Source of the DNA: an uncultured Eubacteriales bacterium
GTDB taxonomy: Bacteria; Bacillota; Clostridia; Oscillospirales; CAG-272
Assembly (NCBI GenBank): GCA_934402395.1
Contig: CAKRTQ010000001.1
Location: 1-64,000 of the forward strand
Length of the DNA: 64,000 nt
Direction of reading: 5' to 3'
The notes below the pieces were generated by a model that was not told the DNA's origin, did no database searches, and was given only the letters and a program-made list of their open reading frames with translations. Below, piece by piece: positions 35,756 to 44,398 of the stretch (within the stretch, counting starts at the first letter, position 1; each line of letters begins with the position of its first letter). The position numbers were made by a program, and so were the translations under genes.

Positions 35756-37078
35756 GTGATAAAACGCATATACATCGGCATTGCCTCCGGTGTCCCGACA
35801 TACAGCCGGGAACGGCTTACGGGCGCGTTCGGCAGCGGATATGTTTCCTCTCTCCACTCTCCGGAATCGTTACTCGGCGCACAGCTCCTCCTTGATATGC
35901 TTGAACGCTTCGGCATAAAGCCCGGCAGACGCACACTGATATCGCGTCTCGAAAGCGGAAAGCCGCACTTTGAGCATACGAGCCGTATTTCATTTTCCAT
36001 CTCCCACTCAAACGGTACTGCCGTATGCGCCCTGTCCTTCGGCGGCAATGTGGGAATAGACATCGAATGCTGCCGGAGGCTTGACCCGGACCGCGCCGCC
36101 CGGCTGGCAGCACGCTGGCTGACACCGCGCGGCTTTGACACCAACGGTACCGTACAAGGCTTTCTCGAAGCATGGACCGCATTTGAAGCCGCATCAAAAT
36201 ACGCGGGCGGAACGCTGGCTGAATGCCGCGGAATTCCGGACGGTGCGTGCTGCGGAAGCTATATGCTTGGGTCGGGCAATTCACGCTACGTGGTCTCCGT
36301 GTGCCACGACCGCGGAGTACCGCTCATTCCGCTCGGGCCTTTCGGATGCGCAGGTACGGAACGCCCGTACGTTCTCGGCATCGGATTTGACGCGCTCACA
36401 AAGGATGAAGCGGTAGAGCGCGCCGCGGCAGCGCTCGCATCCGACCGGCTTATGACGGTGGTCACTCCGAATCCGGTGATATCGATGAACTGCCTTTACG
36501 ACACAGCCCTGTACGAAGCGGTGCGTACAGCCACGCTTTCACTTGCCGACGGACGCGGGGTGATCGATGCTGCCGGACGTTGCGGACTTCCGCTCACAGA
36601 ACGAGTCGCGGGGATAGATTTCGGTTATTCCCTGCTTCGCCGCGCCGCAGAACGCGGAAGCCGAGTTTTTTTGCTCGGAGGCAAACCGGGACGCGCGGAA
36701 AAAGCTGCCGCGAGACTGCGCGGCGAGCTTCCGGGGCTTAATATCTGCGGCACCTGCGACGGATATGACGGTGTATCGGATAAAAGGTCGCTTAAAGCCG
36801 CACTTGATAAGGCACATCCGGACATTTTGTTTGTCTGTCTCGGTTCCCCCCGCCAGGAGCTTTGGATCGCCGGGAACCGTGATCTTCTCGACCGTATCGG
36901 TGTGCGCGTTGCCGCCGCGCTCGGCGGAGCGTTGGACGTCTGGTCGGGAGAGGCGCGGCGTGCGCCGGCACTGTTCATCCGCCTGCGGCTCGAATGGCTC
37001 TGGCGGTGCCTGCGCGAACCGCGACGCCTCCGTGTCATCCCAACGCTGGTGCGGTACCGTATACTTACGCGGAAGTGA
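35756..37078 (+). CDS. 4'-phosphopantetheinyl transferase fused to WecG/TagA/CpsF glycosyltransferase
   Basis: One uninterrupted 440-residue frame joins two unrelated enzymes. Residues 1-195 are Sfp-type phosphopantetheinyl transferase, which would charge a carrier protein from CoA. FSISHSNG is followed by the metal and substrate residues D102 and E104 (GIDIE), then WTAFEAASK with W140, E144 and K148. Residues 206-440 are a WecG/TagA/CpsF glycosyltransferase, the family that adds N-acetylmannosaminuronate or ManNAc to a lipid carrier. TPNP gives T237 and ADGRGV gives D265, then LTERVAG, LLGGKPG, CLGSPRQELWI and the C-terminal SGEARRAPALFIRLRLEWL. All key residues of both halves are kept. I start at the GTG at 35756 because GGAGG ends 5 bases before it; upstream ATGs overlap or precede that site. 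It is monocistronic, with no carrier-protein or teichoic-acid gene nearby. Confidence 0.88.
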   Translation: MIKRIYIGIASGVPTYSRERLTGAFGSGYVSSLHSPESLLGAQLLLDMLERFGIKPGRRTLISRLESGKPHFEHTSRISFSISHSNGTAVCALSFGGNVGIDIECCRRLDPDRAARLAARWLTPRGFDTNGTVQGFLEAWTAFEAASKYAGGTLAECRGIPDGACCGSYMLGSGNSRYVVSVCHDRGVPLIPLGPFGCAGTERPYVLGIGFDALTKDEAVERAAAALASDRLMTVVTPNPVISMNCLYDTALYEAVRTATLSLADGRGVIDAAGRCGLPLTERVAGIDFGYSLLRRAAERGSRVFLLGGKPGRAEKAAARLRGELPGLNICGTCDGYDGVSDKRSLKAALDKAHPDILFVCLGSPRQELWIAGNRDLLDRIGVRVAAALGGALDVWSGEARRAPALFIRLRLEWLWRCLREPRRLRVIPTLVRYRILTRK

Positions 37079-37089
37079 AAATAAAGCAA

Positions 37090-37128
37090 GGGGTGTTAAA
37101 AAACTCAATTTGAGTTTTTTAACACCCC
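37090..37128. terminator. Palindromic bidirectional terminator, conserved-core family, copy D
   Basis: GGGGTGTTAAAAAACTCA pairs perfectly with its complement around ATT. It follows the fusion gene and faces the alkaline phosphatase gene. Same core as copies at 2770, 20902, 27806 and 44781. Confidence 0.88.
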
Positions 37129-37224
37129 CGACGACTTGTTCTCGGCGGCTGAACACTGCTGTTTTGCCGCCAATAAAACCGAAAAAACACGGATACTGCG
37201 GGCCAAACCGACCCAGCTCGCATC

Positions 37225-37292
37225 AAAAATGCCGGAATCCTGACCGGCATTTCCCGGGGACTGTTAAAAACATCAAGTTTTTTAACAGTCCC
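37225..37292 (-). terminator. Tandem stem-loops after the alkaline phosphatase gene
   Basis: Two hairpins in series. The first (37225-37252) has arms AAAAATGCCGG and CCGGCATTT. The second (37257-37292) pairs GGGACTGTTAAAAAC with GTTTTTTAACAGTCCC around ATCAA, a relative of the GTTAAAAACTC family lacking the CTCA part. The region 37130-37224 between this and copy D holds no gene. Confidence 0.7.
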
Positions 37293-37311
37293 TTGCAGGT
37301 TATCGGTACTC

Positions 37312-39138
37312 TCAGTCTCCGAAATTGCTCTCACCGAAGATATTGGCAACGAATTTTGCAATGTCAACGTTATTGCAGACATCCTTTGTGAGCGCTTCGG
37401 TGCCGTATCCCATGGTAAACAGCGGAACATCAGTGTTGGAATGTGTGGTCCTTGTGAAAATATAGCGTCCGTCTGTAAGCTTTTTTACACCGCCCGTCTC
37501 ATGGTCGGCTGTTATTATAAGCGCAGTATCGGGATGCATCAGCACAAACTCCACAACATAGGCAATAGCATCATTGTATCTGTTGACCGCGGATATCATT
37601 TCCGGGTACTTGTTATTGTGCGAATTCTTGTCTATGTATGCTTCTTCAAGCATCATAAAGAAGGACGAACCGTCGGCGGAAATGAGATCCAACGCCGCTT
37701 TTGCCTTTGCGGTAAGCGAATTGCCGACACTGCCCTCGCAGAAATTTATCTTTCCGCTCTTTATAAGCTCATCGATCTGGGACTGTATCAGCTCGGTGCT
37801 CTTTCTGCTGTCGCAGTGAGCGGTGAATCCGGCAGGCGTTGCGCCGGTTATAACATCGGTAGTGATGACCGCAGTTTTTGCGCCCTTTTCATACGCCAGC
37901 TCGCGCACATTCTTTCTCGCCTTTTTGAGATGATCCATTCCGACGTATCCGTTTATGGTTTTGTAACCAGATGAAAGTGCGGTCGCCGATGCGGCACTGT
38001 CAGTGTACTCGGCTTTGCCGAGCGGCTTTACAGAGTAGGAATATGTTTTGCAGGTGCCGACATTCGGCAGCGTATCGGCGTAGAAAACGCTCATGCCTTC
38101 GCTTTTGGCTGCCTCTATGTGATTGCGTCCCATACCGTCGCCTATCATGATTATGGCGTTTCTCGCTTCCTTGAACACGAATGTCATTGGCGACATATTT
38201 TCGGGAATCGTTGTCGTTATGTTCATTCCGCGCTCGGGTACCGCCAGAAGGAACTCGTTAAGAAGTACGCTTGCGCCCGCACCGACCATATAGCCGTTGC
38301 CGAGCATAACGATTTTTTTGCCCACTGCGGTGAGCAGATATTCGCCATCGCCGAAAGCGGTGGCTGCAAGCGACTGACTTTCCGGACGGTTGGTTTTTCC
38401 GATAAGCAGCTCATACTCCGTCGCCTCGGATCTGTCGGATTCAACGCCGAGCAGCACTCCCGATGCGTCAAACAGCACTGCGGCAAAGTTTTCAGCCGCA
38501 TATCTGGCGAGAATGTCGCCGTCCGCATAAATCACGCGGTAATCTGCGATCGGCGCGTCGTTAAGCGCAACGATCCCCACGGCATAGTCGTGACGGACAA
38601 AATCCGCACGGTTTGTGAAAACGGTTATGCTTTTGTCCTGAGAGCTGACAAACGTATCAAGGAAATAGTTTACCGCCTTCATCGTGGACTGCGCGTTGCC
38701 GCCGAGAATGACCACGCGGTCATTTTCAAACGTTACGACAAAATCCTTTTCGCGCAGCTCCGACTTATATTTTTGCGTCTCGGGACGGTTCGTATTGCCC
38801 ACGATGATCTCATGAGCGGTCTCTGTTATCTCATGACCGGGATAAACATAATCCTCCATCATGTCGAGCTTGATGCCCGTGCGTTCCGCAATACCCTCGC
38901 GCAGCGCCCTGACGCAGCTCTTGTAATCATCGGAATAATCCGACTCGCGGACTATTATGTACTCGGAAAGATCAAGAGTTACGGGCTCCTGCGGCGGAGC
39001 TGTCGTCACTTCAACATCGCTGGTAGCGGGGGCGTTGCCATCTTGCGGCTGGCAGGAAACCGCAAACGGCAAAAGCATGAGTACTGCAAGCAGCAGTGCA
39101 AATAATTTGATGTTTGCTTTTTTTGTCATTTCAGTCAC
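37312..39138 (-). CDS. Secreted alkaline phosphatase lipoprotein with two N-terminal repeat modules
   Basis: A 608-residue lipoprotein (signal peptide with Cys29 as the lipid site) that should release phosphate from organic esters outside the membrane. The alkaline-phosphatase domain spans about 325-608. It has metal ligand D334 in MIGDGMG, the nucleophile Ser381 in the DSA triplet 380-382, and ADHETGG near 555. Residues about 55-310 hold two copies of a mixed alpha/beta module, each with an I/LVG-or-IGK-TNRPES-type motif (VGNTNRPETQ and IGKTNRPESQ). Such modules recur in secreted clostridial proteins, but their function is not known to me. The start is the GTG at 39138 (AAAGGAT upstream) or the ATG at 39129 (GGTGA upstream); both give the same signal peptide. 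Confidence 0.87.
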   Translation of the reverse strand: MTEMTKKANIKLFALLLAVLMLLPFAVSCQPQDGNAPATSDVEVTTAPPQEPVTLDLSEYIIVRESDYSDDYKSCVRALREGIAERTGIKLDMMEDYVYPGHEITETAHEIIVGNTNRPETQKYKSELREKDFVVTFENDRVVILGGNAQSTMKAVNYFLDTFVSSQDKSITVFTNRADFVRHDYAVGIVALNDAPIADYRVIYADGDILARYAAENFAAVLFDASGVLLGVESDRSEATEYELLIGKTNRPESQSLAATAFGDGEYLLTAVGKKIVMLGNGYMVGAGASVLLNEFLLAVPERGMNITTTIPENMSPMTFVFKEARNAIIMIGDGMGRNHIEAAKSEGMSVFYADTLPNVGTCKTYSYSVKPLGKAEYTDSAASATALSSGYKTINGYVGMDHLKKARKNVRELAYEKGAKTAVITTDVITGATPAGFTAHCDSRKSTELIQSQIDELIKSGKINFCEGSVGNSLTAKAKAALDLISADGSSFFMMLEEAYIDKNSHNNKYPEMISAVNRYNDAIAYVVEFVLMHPDTALIITADHETGGVKKLTDGRYIFTRTTHSNTDVPLFTMGYGTEALTKDVCNNVDIAKFVANIFGESNFGD

Positions 39139-39156
39139 CGGATCATCCTTTTGATT

Positions 39157-39960
39157 TTAGTTGAAATATTCTTCTTCAATGCAGCGCAGAAGCTGCCCGT
39201 GTGTACGCGGCGTGGCGGCAACAATGGACTTTTTCTCTCCGTCCATCAGAACGCGCTCACCGCGCCAGCCGGAAAACACACCGCCCGCCTCCGTAAGTAT
39301 CAGCGAAGCGGCGGCAAAATCCCATGTGCCGAGCCGTTTTTCGCAATAGCCTTCGATCTTGCCCTCGGCAACGCGCACGATATCACTCGCCGCCGAACCG
39401 ATGCGCCGCAGGTCGTTGGTCTCAAGGAATATCCTGCGCCACATACGGAAAAGCCTTTCGCTGTCCGTTTTGTCATACGGCATCGTTCCCACAGACATTA
39501 TAGCCTCACGGTAGTCGACATCGCTGACGTGAAGCCTTTCATCGCCGGCAAATGCGCCCTCGCCGCGCGCCGCAATGAAGGCTCGGTCGGTGTACGGATC
39601 ATACACCGCTCCGACCTGACTGTCGCCGCCGAAAACGAGCGCAACCGAAACGACAGACGCCTCATGCCCGCGCACAAAATTCGTCGTTCCATCGATGGGA
39701 TCGATGACCCAGGTCGGCACGTCGGGATTTATTCCCTTATGCTCCCCTTCCTCGCCGAAAAGAGCAAAATCGGGAAATTCGCCGGCAAGCTCTGAAAAAA
39801 GCAGCTTCTGCACCGCACGGTCGGTGGCAGTAACAAAATCGTGCGCACCCTTCTCCGACACCTCTACGGCTCCGCGCCTGCCGGTGATTATATCGCGCGC
39901 GCCGCGCGCCGCAGCGGCGGCGCGGCGCGCAACAGACATTCCAAAATCAGAACCGCTCAT
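39157..39960 (-). CDS. Inositol-1-monophosphatase family protein
   Basis: A 267-residue Mg-dependent phosphatase of the SuhB/IMPase/CysQ superfamily. LFGEEGEH gives the first metal-binding Glu residues, WVIDPIDGTTNF the main Asp cluster, and WDFAAASLILTEAGG the third metal Asp. The substrate could be inositol phosphate, PAP or a sugar bisphosphate; sequence alone does not decide. Its ATG overlaps the pepF stop by 4 bases, so it is co-translated with that peptidase. Confidence 0.9.
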   Translation of the reverse strand: MSGSDFGMSVARRAAAAARGARDIITGRRGAVEVSEKGAHDFVTATDRAVQKLLFSELAGEFPDFALFGEEGEHKGINPDVPTWVIDPIDGTTNFVRGHEASVVSVALVFGGDSQVGAVYDPYTDRAFIAARGEGAFAGDERLHVSDVDYREAIMSVGTMPYDKTDSERLFRMWRRIFLETNDLRRIGSAASDIVRVAEGKIEGYCEKRLGTWDFAAASLILTEAGGVFSGWRGERVLMDGEKKSIVAATPRTHGQLLRCIEEEYFN

Positions 39961-41759
39961 TTTGTTTCCTGCTTTCTAAGCGAGTCGAGCAGTGCGTCAA
40001 ACTCGGTTATGGCTTCGTCAAACACCTTCATGGCGTCGGCGACGGTATCCGGCTTAGTGAGGTCAATGCCCGCAACCTTAAGCTCCTCGATCGGATAGTC
40101 CGAACCGCCGAGCGTGAGGAATTTGAGGTATCCCGCGGGATCTCCGCCGGCTGCTATCTTTCCCGCAATGGCAACTGCGCTGCAGAAGCCCGTGGCGTAC
40201 TGGTATACATAAAACGCGCGGTAGAAATGCGGGATGTAGGACCACTCGTAACGCATGATATCGTTGATCTCGGCGCCCTCGTAATAGGTGGAAATAAGGT
40301 CGTAATATACGTCGGAGAGCGATTTTGCCGTAAGAGGAGTGCCGGCGGCGTACATATCATGCGAGCGGCGCTCGAACTCGGCAAACAGGGTCTGACGGAA
40401 AACAGTGGTGCGGAAGCCCTCAAGGAAATGGTTGAGGATGTAAGCGCGGCGTCCGGGATCGCTCTCATGCGCCAGAAGGAACTTTGTCAGCATGACCTCG
40501 TTTACGGTGGATGCGACCTCGGCGACCATTATACGATAGTCGTGATTGGCATAATCCTGCGTCTCGCTTGAGAAGAACGAGTGCATGGCATGTCCCAGTT
40601 CGTGTGCAAGCGTAAAGGCATCGTCGAGCGTATCGGTATAGTTGAGCATTACATATGGGTGTACGCCGTACACGCCTGCCGAGAACGCCCCCGAGCTCTT
40701 TCCCTTGTTTTCGTAAACATCGATCCAGTGCTCGCTGTACGCACGGTCAAGAAGCTCGCCGTATCTTTTGCCGAACGGTTTGAGAGCTTCCTTTACAAGC
40801 GTTTTTGCATCCGAATACGACATGGGGATATCAACGCCGTCAACTATCGGGACATAAAGGTCGAACATATCTATCTTATCAACGCCCATTGCCTTGCGGC
40901 GGATATCGAGATAGCGGCGCATTGAAGGAAGCGCGTCATGTATCGCGCTGACGAGCGAGTCGTACACCGACACCGGAACATTGCCGTCAAACAATGCCGC
41001 CTCGCAAGCAGACGAATACCCACGCACCTTTGCGTTGAAGCAATCGTACTTCACCGAACCGCCGTATGTCGCGGCAAAAGTATTGATATATTTTTTGTAT
41101 GTGCCGAAGAACTTTTCAAACGCATCGCGGCGGACCTCGCGGTCGGTGTTTTCGCGGTAAACGCCGAAGTTGCCGTTTGTAAGCTGAGATTCGGTACCGT
41201 CCGTCATTTTTACCGCCGGGAATTCCATATCAACGTTGGTAAGCATATCGTAGCAATCGTTCGGCGCACGTGATGCATCTCCAAGCTCGGCGAGCATCTG
41301 TTCGCGTGCGGGATCGAGAACATGATCCTGCATACGTATAAGATCGCGTATCATGAATGCATACGTCCCGAGCGCAGGGGTCGAACCGAGCCACGCCTCC
41401 AGCTTTTCTGCGCCTATACCTATTATTTCGGGGCTGATATATGATGTTGCGGCATTGTATTTTACATAAAGACCTGTTGCGCGCGCATCAAGCTCCTGAT
41501 ACTCCGGATCGGAATTGTCCGCCTCTTTGTGCAGGGATGCGTACGACAGCACACGCTCTACCTTTTCCGTCACGCCGAACAGCGTGTCAAGTGACCCGGC
41601 AAGCTTCTCCGGGCTGTCGCCGAGATGACCGCGGAAGCCGGCAAGCTCCTCTATCTTCTTTTCGCACTCGGCAAATGATGCTTCAAACGCCTCGCGCGAC
41701 GGAAATATGTGTGAAAAATCCCACATGAATTCCGGATTCATTTCTTTTCTGCTTTTCAT
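39957..41759 (-). CDS. pepF: Oligoendopeptidase F (M3 family)
   Basis: A 600-residue cytoplasmic zinc metallopeptidase that trims oligopeptides. The gluzincin motif HELGH lies at 386-390, followed by the third metal ligand in the downstream AEVASTVNEV segment, and WDFSHIFPSREAFEASF-type helices open the protein. The length matches the family. The ATG at 41759 has only a weak site; a better GAAAGGA (41794-41800) is separated from it by a hairpin and a five-codon mini-ORF. It starts from a full-consensus promoter and overlaps the IMPase gene downstream. Confidence 0.95.
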   Translation of the reverse strand: MKSRKEMNPEFMWDFSHIFPSREAFEASFAECEKKIEELAGFRGHLGDSPEKLAGSLDTLFGVTEKVERVLSYASLHKEADNSDPEYQELDARATGLYVKYNAATSYISPEIIGIGAEKLEAWLGSTPALGTYAFMIRDLIRMQDHVLDPAREQMLAELGDASRAPNDCYDMLTNVDMEFPAVKMTDGTESQLTNGNFGVYRENTDREVRRDAFEKFFGTYKKYINTFAATYGGSVKYDCFNAKVRGYSSACEAALFDGNVPVSVYDSLVSAIHDALPSMRRYLDIRRKAMGVDKIDMFDLYVPIVDGVDIPMSYSDAKTLVKEALKPFGKRYGELLDRAYSEHWIDVYENKGKSSGAFSAGVYGVHPYVMLNYTDTLDDAFTLAHELGHAMHSFFSSETQDYANHDYRIMVAEVASTVNEVMLTKFLLAHESDPGRRAYILNHFLEGFRTTVFRQTLFAEFERRSHDMYAAGTPLTAKSLSDVYYDLISTYYEGAEINDIMRYEWSYIPHFYRAFYVYQYATGFCSAVAIAGKIAAGGDPAGYLKFLTLGGSDYPIEELKVAGIDLTKPDTVADAMKVFDEAITEFDALLDSLRKQETK

Positions 41760-41764
41760 TTTCT

Positions 41765-41800
41765 TTACCGTGGCTTTTGCATCGGCAAAAGCTTCCTTTC
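41765..41800 (-). promoter_or_regulatory. pepF leader: Shine-Dalgarno, hairpin and mini-ORF
   Basis: On the minus strand GAAAGGA (41794-41800) is followed by a perfect 8-base-pair hairpin (GCTTTTGC, loop CGAT, GCAAAAGC; 41773-41792). A mini-ORF MQKPR starts at 41782 and stops at 41765-41767, five bases before the pepF ATG. Either the mini-ORF couples translation to pepF, or the hairpin shortens the distance from the site to the pepF start. Both are inference. Confidence 0.45.
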
Positions 41801-41855
41801 GTTATGGCGCGCAAATGTTCCGCGCGCCGTTTTTCCGTGGATTACAGTTACGTTA

Positions 41856-41884
41856 ATTATATCATGCTGTGCGCGTTGTGTCAA
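41856..41884 (-). promoter_or_regulatory. Promoter of pepF
   Basis: On the minus strand TTGACA (41879-41884), 17-base spacer, TATAAT (41856-41861), full consensus, about 95 bases before the pepF ATG. Confidence 0.85.
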
Positions 41885-41945
41885 TTGTAAATGACGATTT
41901 TGGACGCATGGCAGGGCGTTTTTTTGTTTATTTTTTCTTTCCGCA

Positions 41946-41974
41946 TTGACACACTTCATTTTTTATGTTATATT
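41946..41974 (+). promoter_or_regulatory. Promoter of the MBOAT gene
   Basis: TTGACA (41946-41951), 17-base spacer, TATATT (41969-41974), 40 bases before the ATG. It also shows that the longer frame beginning at 41891 cannot be translated from this promoter. Confidence 0.8.
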
Positions 41975-42013
41975 TATAAAGTAGAAGCATATAAGCAAAG
42001 GAAAACGCTCATA

Positions 42014-43486
42014 ATGGTATTCAACTCTCTTGAATTTCTTATATTTTACCCGGCGGTGCTTTTGTTATATTTCCTGGCGCCGCAAAGATGGCGGTGGATA
42101 CTGCTCCTTGCGGCAAGTTATTATTTTTATCTCAGCTGGAATGTCGAACTGGTATTTCTCATCGTTTTCACAACGGCGGTATCATACGTTGCCGCGATCG
42201 TGATCGAAAAAAACAGCAAGCGGACGGTTAAGCGCCTGTGCCTTGTGACGACCCTTGTCGCCTCGCTCGGCGTTCTGTTTTTTTACAAATACTTTGACTT
42301 TCTGACCGGAAGCATTATTTCCCTTGCCAACCGTTTCGGCGCGGGGTTTGACCGTTTTTCGCTCGATCTCATTCTTCCCGTCGGGATCTCGTTTTACACC
42401 TTTCAGACGCTATCATACGTCATCGACGTTTACCGCGGCACTCTGCCGGCAGAACGCCATTTCGGTTACTATGCTCTTTACGTTTCGTTTTTCCCACAGC
42501 TTGTGGCAGGTCCCATCGAGCGTCCCGAGAACCTTCTACCGCAACTGCGCGCCTACCATGCGCCGAACCGCGAGAACACACGAGAAGGGCTGCGTCTCAT
42601 GATCACGGGGTTCTTCAAGAAAATCGCGGTAGCCGATCTGTGCGCAGCATTTGTGGTTCCGGTCTTTTCGGATCCCGAAAATGCGAATGGGCTTGCGGTG
42701 CTGCTTGCCACTGTACTTTTTGCCTTTCAGATATACGGAGATTTTGCCGGATATACCGACATTGCGATCGGCTGTTCCCGCATAATGGGAATAAAGCTTA
42801 TGAAAAACTTTGACCGCCCGTATACCGCCGAAAGCATAAAGGAATTCTGGGCGCGGTGGCACATCTCGCTTTCAAGCTGGTTCCGCGATTACCTTTATAT
42901 ACCGCTCGGCGGGAACCGCTGCGGAAAGTCGCGGCATCTTTTCAATCTTATGACCGTTTTCCTCGTTTCCGGGCTCTGGCACGGTGCGGCATGGACATAT
43001 GTGCTCTGGGGCGCGCTTCACGGCTTTTATCAGGTCGTGGGGATACTCACCCGCAGGTTCCGCGAAAAAGCATATGCCCTGCTCCGCATCGACCGCAGCT
43101 CAAAAGCCGCTCACATATGGCGGCGCACCGTCACGTTTATTCTTGTTTCGTTTGCATGGATCTTCTTCCGTGCCGACAGCATATCCGACCTCGGCATTCT
43201 TCTCTCACGGCTGTTTTCGGGCTGGACGGCGGGCGGCAATATTACCGCAGCCTGCGAGCTTATGGAACTTACGCTGCCCGGTGCAGCGGCGTGCGCGGCG
43301 GCGATCCTCGTCATGTGTCTCATGGACAAACAGATAGACTCACCGGTCAATGAGTCACTCCCCTCGCCGGTGCTGCGACCTGCATATGTTCTGAAATACG
43401 CCACCGTAGTCTTTGCCATCGCCTTTGCGTGGCTCATCCTGCTGGACGGCGACGGCGCAAGCTCGTTTATCTACTTTCAGTTCTGA
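42014..43486 (+). CDS. MBOAT-family membrane O-acyltransferase (AlgI/DltB-like)
   Basis: A 490-residue polytopic membrane protein that should move acyl groups across the membrane onto a cell-surface polymer or lipid. It has about 11-12 hydrophobic segments, the motifs FPQLVAGPIERPE and FARWHISLSSWFRDYLYIPLGGN-type loop (about 275-300), and the catalytic His323 in LWHGAAW. The layout matches AlgI-like enzymes. The ATG at 42014 follows AAAGGA by 11 bases. No DltD/AlgJ-like partner, carrier protein or extracellular acetyl-transfer protein is adjacent, which is unusual for this family; the acceptor is unknown. Confidence 0.9.
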   Translation: MVFNSLEFLIFYPAVLLLYFLAPQRWRWILLLAASYYFYLSWNVELVFLIVFTTAVSYVAAIVIEKNSKRTVKRLCLVTTLVASLGVLFFYKYFDFLTGSIISLANRFGAGFDRFSLDLILPVGISFYTFQTLSYVIDVYRGTLPAERHFGYYALYVSFFPQLVAGPIERPENLLPQLRAYHAPNRENTREGLRLMITGFFKKIAVADLCAAFVVPVFSDPENANGLAVLLATVLFAFQIYGDFAGYTDIAIGCSRIMGIKLMKNFDRPYTAESIKEFWARWHISLSSWFRDYLYIPLGGNRCGKSRHLFNLMTVFLVSGLWHGAAWTYVLWGALHGFYQVVGILTRRFREKAYALLRIDRSSKAAHIWRRTVTFILVSFAWIFFRADSISDLGILLSRLFSGWTAGGNITAACELMELTLPGAAACAAAILVMCLMDKQIDSPVNESLPSPVLRPAYVLKYATVVFAIAFAWLILLDGDGASSFIYFQF

Positions 43487-43570
43487 CGCGGCGATGTTTT
43501 AAAACGCTGTCGTCCACTGCGCGTGTTCATATATATTTCTCATTTTTCTCCGAAAAATTTTCAATAGCTC

Positions 43571-43599
43571 TTGACAACTCCATCTCGGTATCATATAAT
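43571..43599 (+). promoter_or_regulatory. Promoter of the sigma-factor gene
   Basis: Full consensus TTGACA (43571-43576), 17-base spacer, TATAAT (43594-43599). Confidence 0.88.
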
Positions 43600-43638
43600 T
43601 GATATGTACAATTAAGGAAAAGGTATCCAAGCCGTATC

Positions 43639-44277
43639 ATGAAAGAAAAAGAAATCTGCGGCGACACGCCAAACAGTCCGCGCGACACAGCTGAATCTGC
43701 CGATATAATACAAGGTGCCGATGAACTCGGATTGCTTCTGCGCGCCAAAAACGGCGACGACGACGCCTTTTCAGCACTTGTTGACAACTACACGCCGATG
43801 CTGAGCGCAGCAGCGGCGCAATATCGCGGCGAGGTAAGCGATCAGGACCTCGAGGAGATCTCGCAGGAAGCTCTGCTTGCCTTTCACCGCGCCATAATGC
43901 GGTACGATCCGCTTCGCGGAAATGTAAAATTCGGACTGTACGCCAAAGTGTGCGTAAACAAAGCCATAATCAGTGCCCTGCGTAAGATCAGCCGCACAAA
44001 AAAACACATTGAATATCTTCCCCTGGACGACGCGCCGGGGAACAGCGAGGCTTCTCCCGCCGATTCCGTTATCGAGCGCGAAAAAGAACGCTCATTGCGC
44101 CGCCTTATAAACGATAATCTCTCCGAATATGAAAGTGCCGTTTGGTGGCTCTGTTACTCCGGTATCGGCACAGACGAAATAGCCGTCAGGACCGGGCGTT
44201 CAAAAAAATCGGTCGAAAACGCTCTTTCACGGGTCCGGCGCAAGCTTCGTGCCATCCTTACGCAAAACAAACAGTAA
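43639..44277 (+). CDS. RNA polymerase sigma-70 family factor (SigH-like)
   Basis: A 212-residue alternative sigma factor with region 2 (about 30-115: AFSALVDNYTPML, DLEEISQEALLAFHRAIMRYDP) and region 4 (about 150-205: SEYESAVWWLCYSGIGTDEIAVRTGRS then KSVENALSRVRRKL). The lack of regions 1 and 3 and the RYDP segment fit the SigH/Sig30 group that controls stationary-phase and sporulation entry in Firmicutes. It is longer than ECF factors and no anti-sigma gene follows. The start at 43639 has AAGGAAAAGG about 15 bases upstream, a loose fit; no better start exists before the promoter. Confidence 0.87.
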   Translation: MKEKEICGDTPNSPRDTAESADIIQGADELGLLLRAKNGDDDAFSALVDNYTPMLSAAAAQYRGEVSDQDLEEISQEALLAFHRAIMRYDPLRGNVKFGLYAKVCVNKAIISALRKISRTKKHIEYLPLDDAPGNSEASPADSVIEREKERSLRRLINDNLSEYESAVWWLCYSGIGTDEIAVRTGRSKKSVENALSRVRRKLRAILTQNKQ

Positions 44278-44398
44278 CTGAAAGCGGCAGCGACCGCTTT
44301 AAAATAGGTCCTGACACGCGATATCATCATTCCGTCCGAATTTAATTTTGAAGGAATGAAAGCGCAGGGCAAAAATCTATTTCATACGGAGGAGTTTC

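Noticed and set aside
37225..37292. Possible small RNA between the two terminator blocks
   Set aside because: Two ordinary hairpins explain the structure; no promoter points into the region.
38119..39105. 328-codon plus-strand frame within the alkaline phosphatase region
   Set aside because: Antisense shadow of a gene with a signal peptide and catalytic motifs; no ribosome site.
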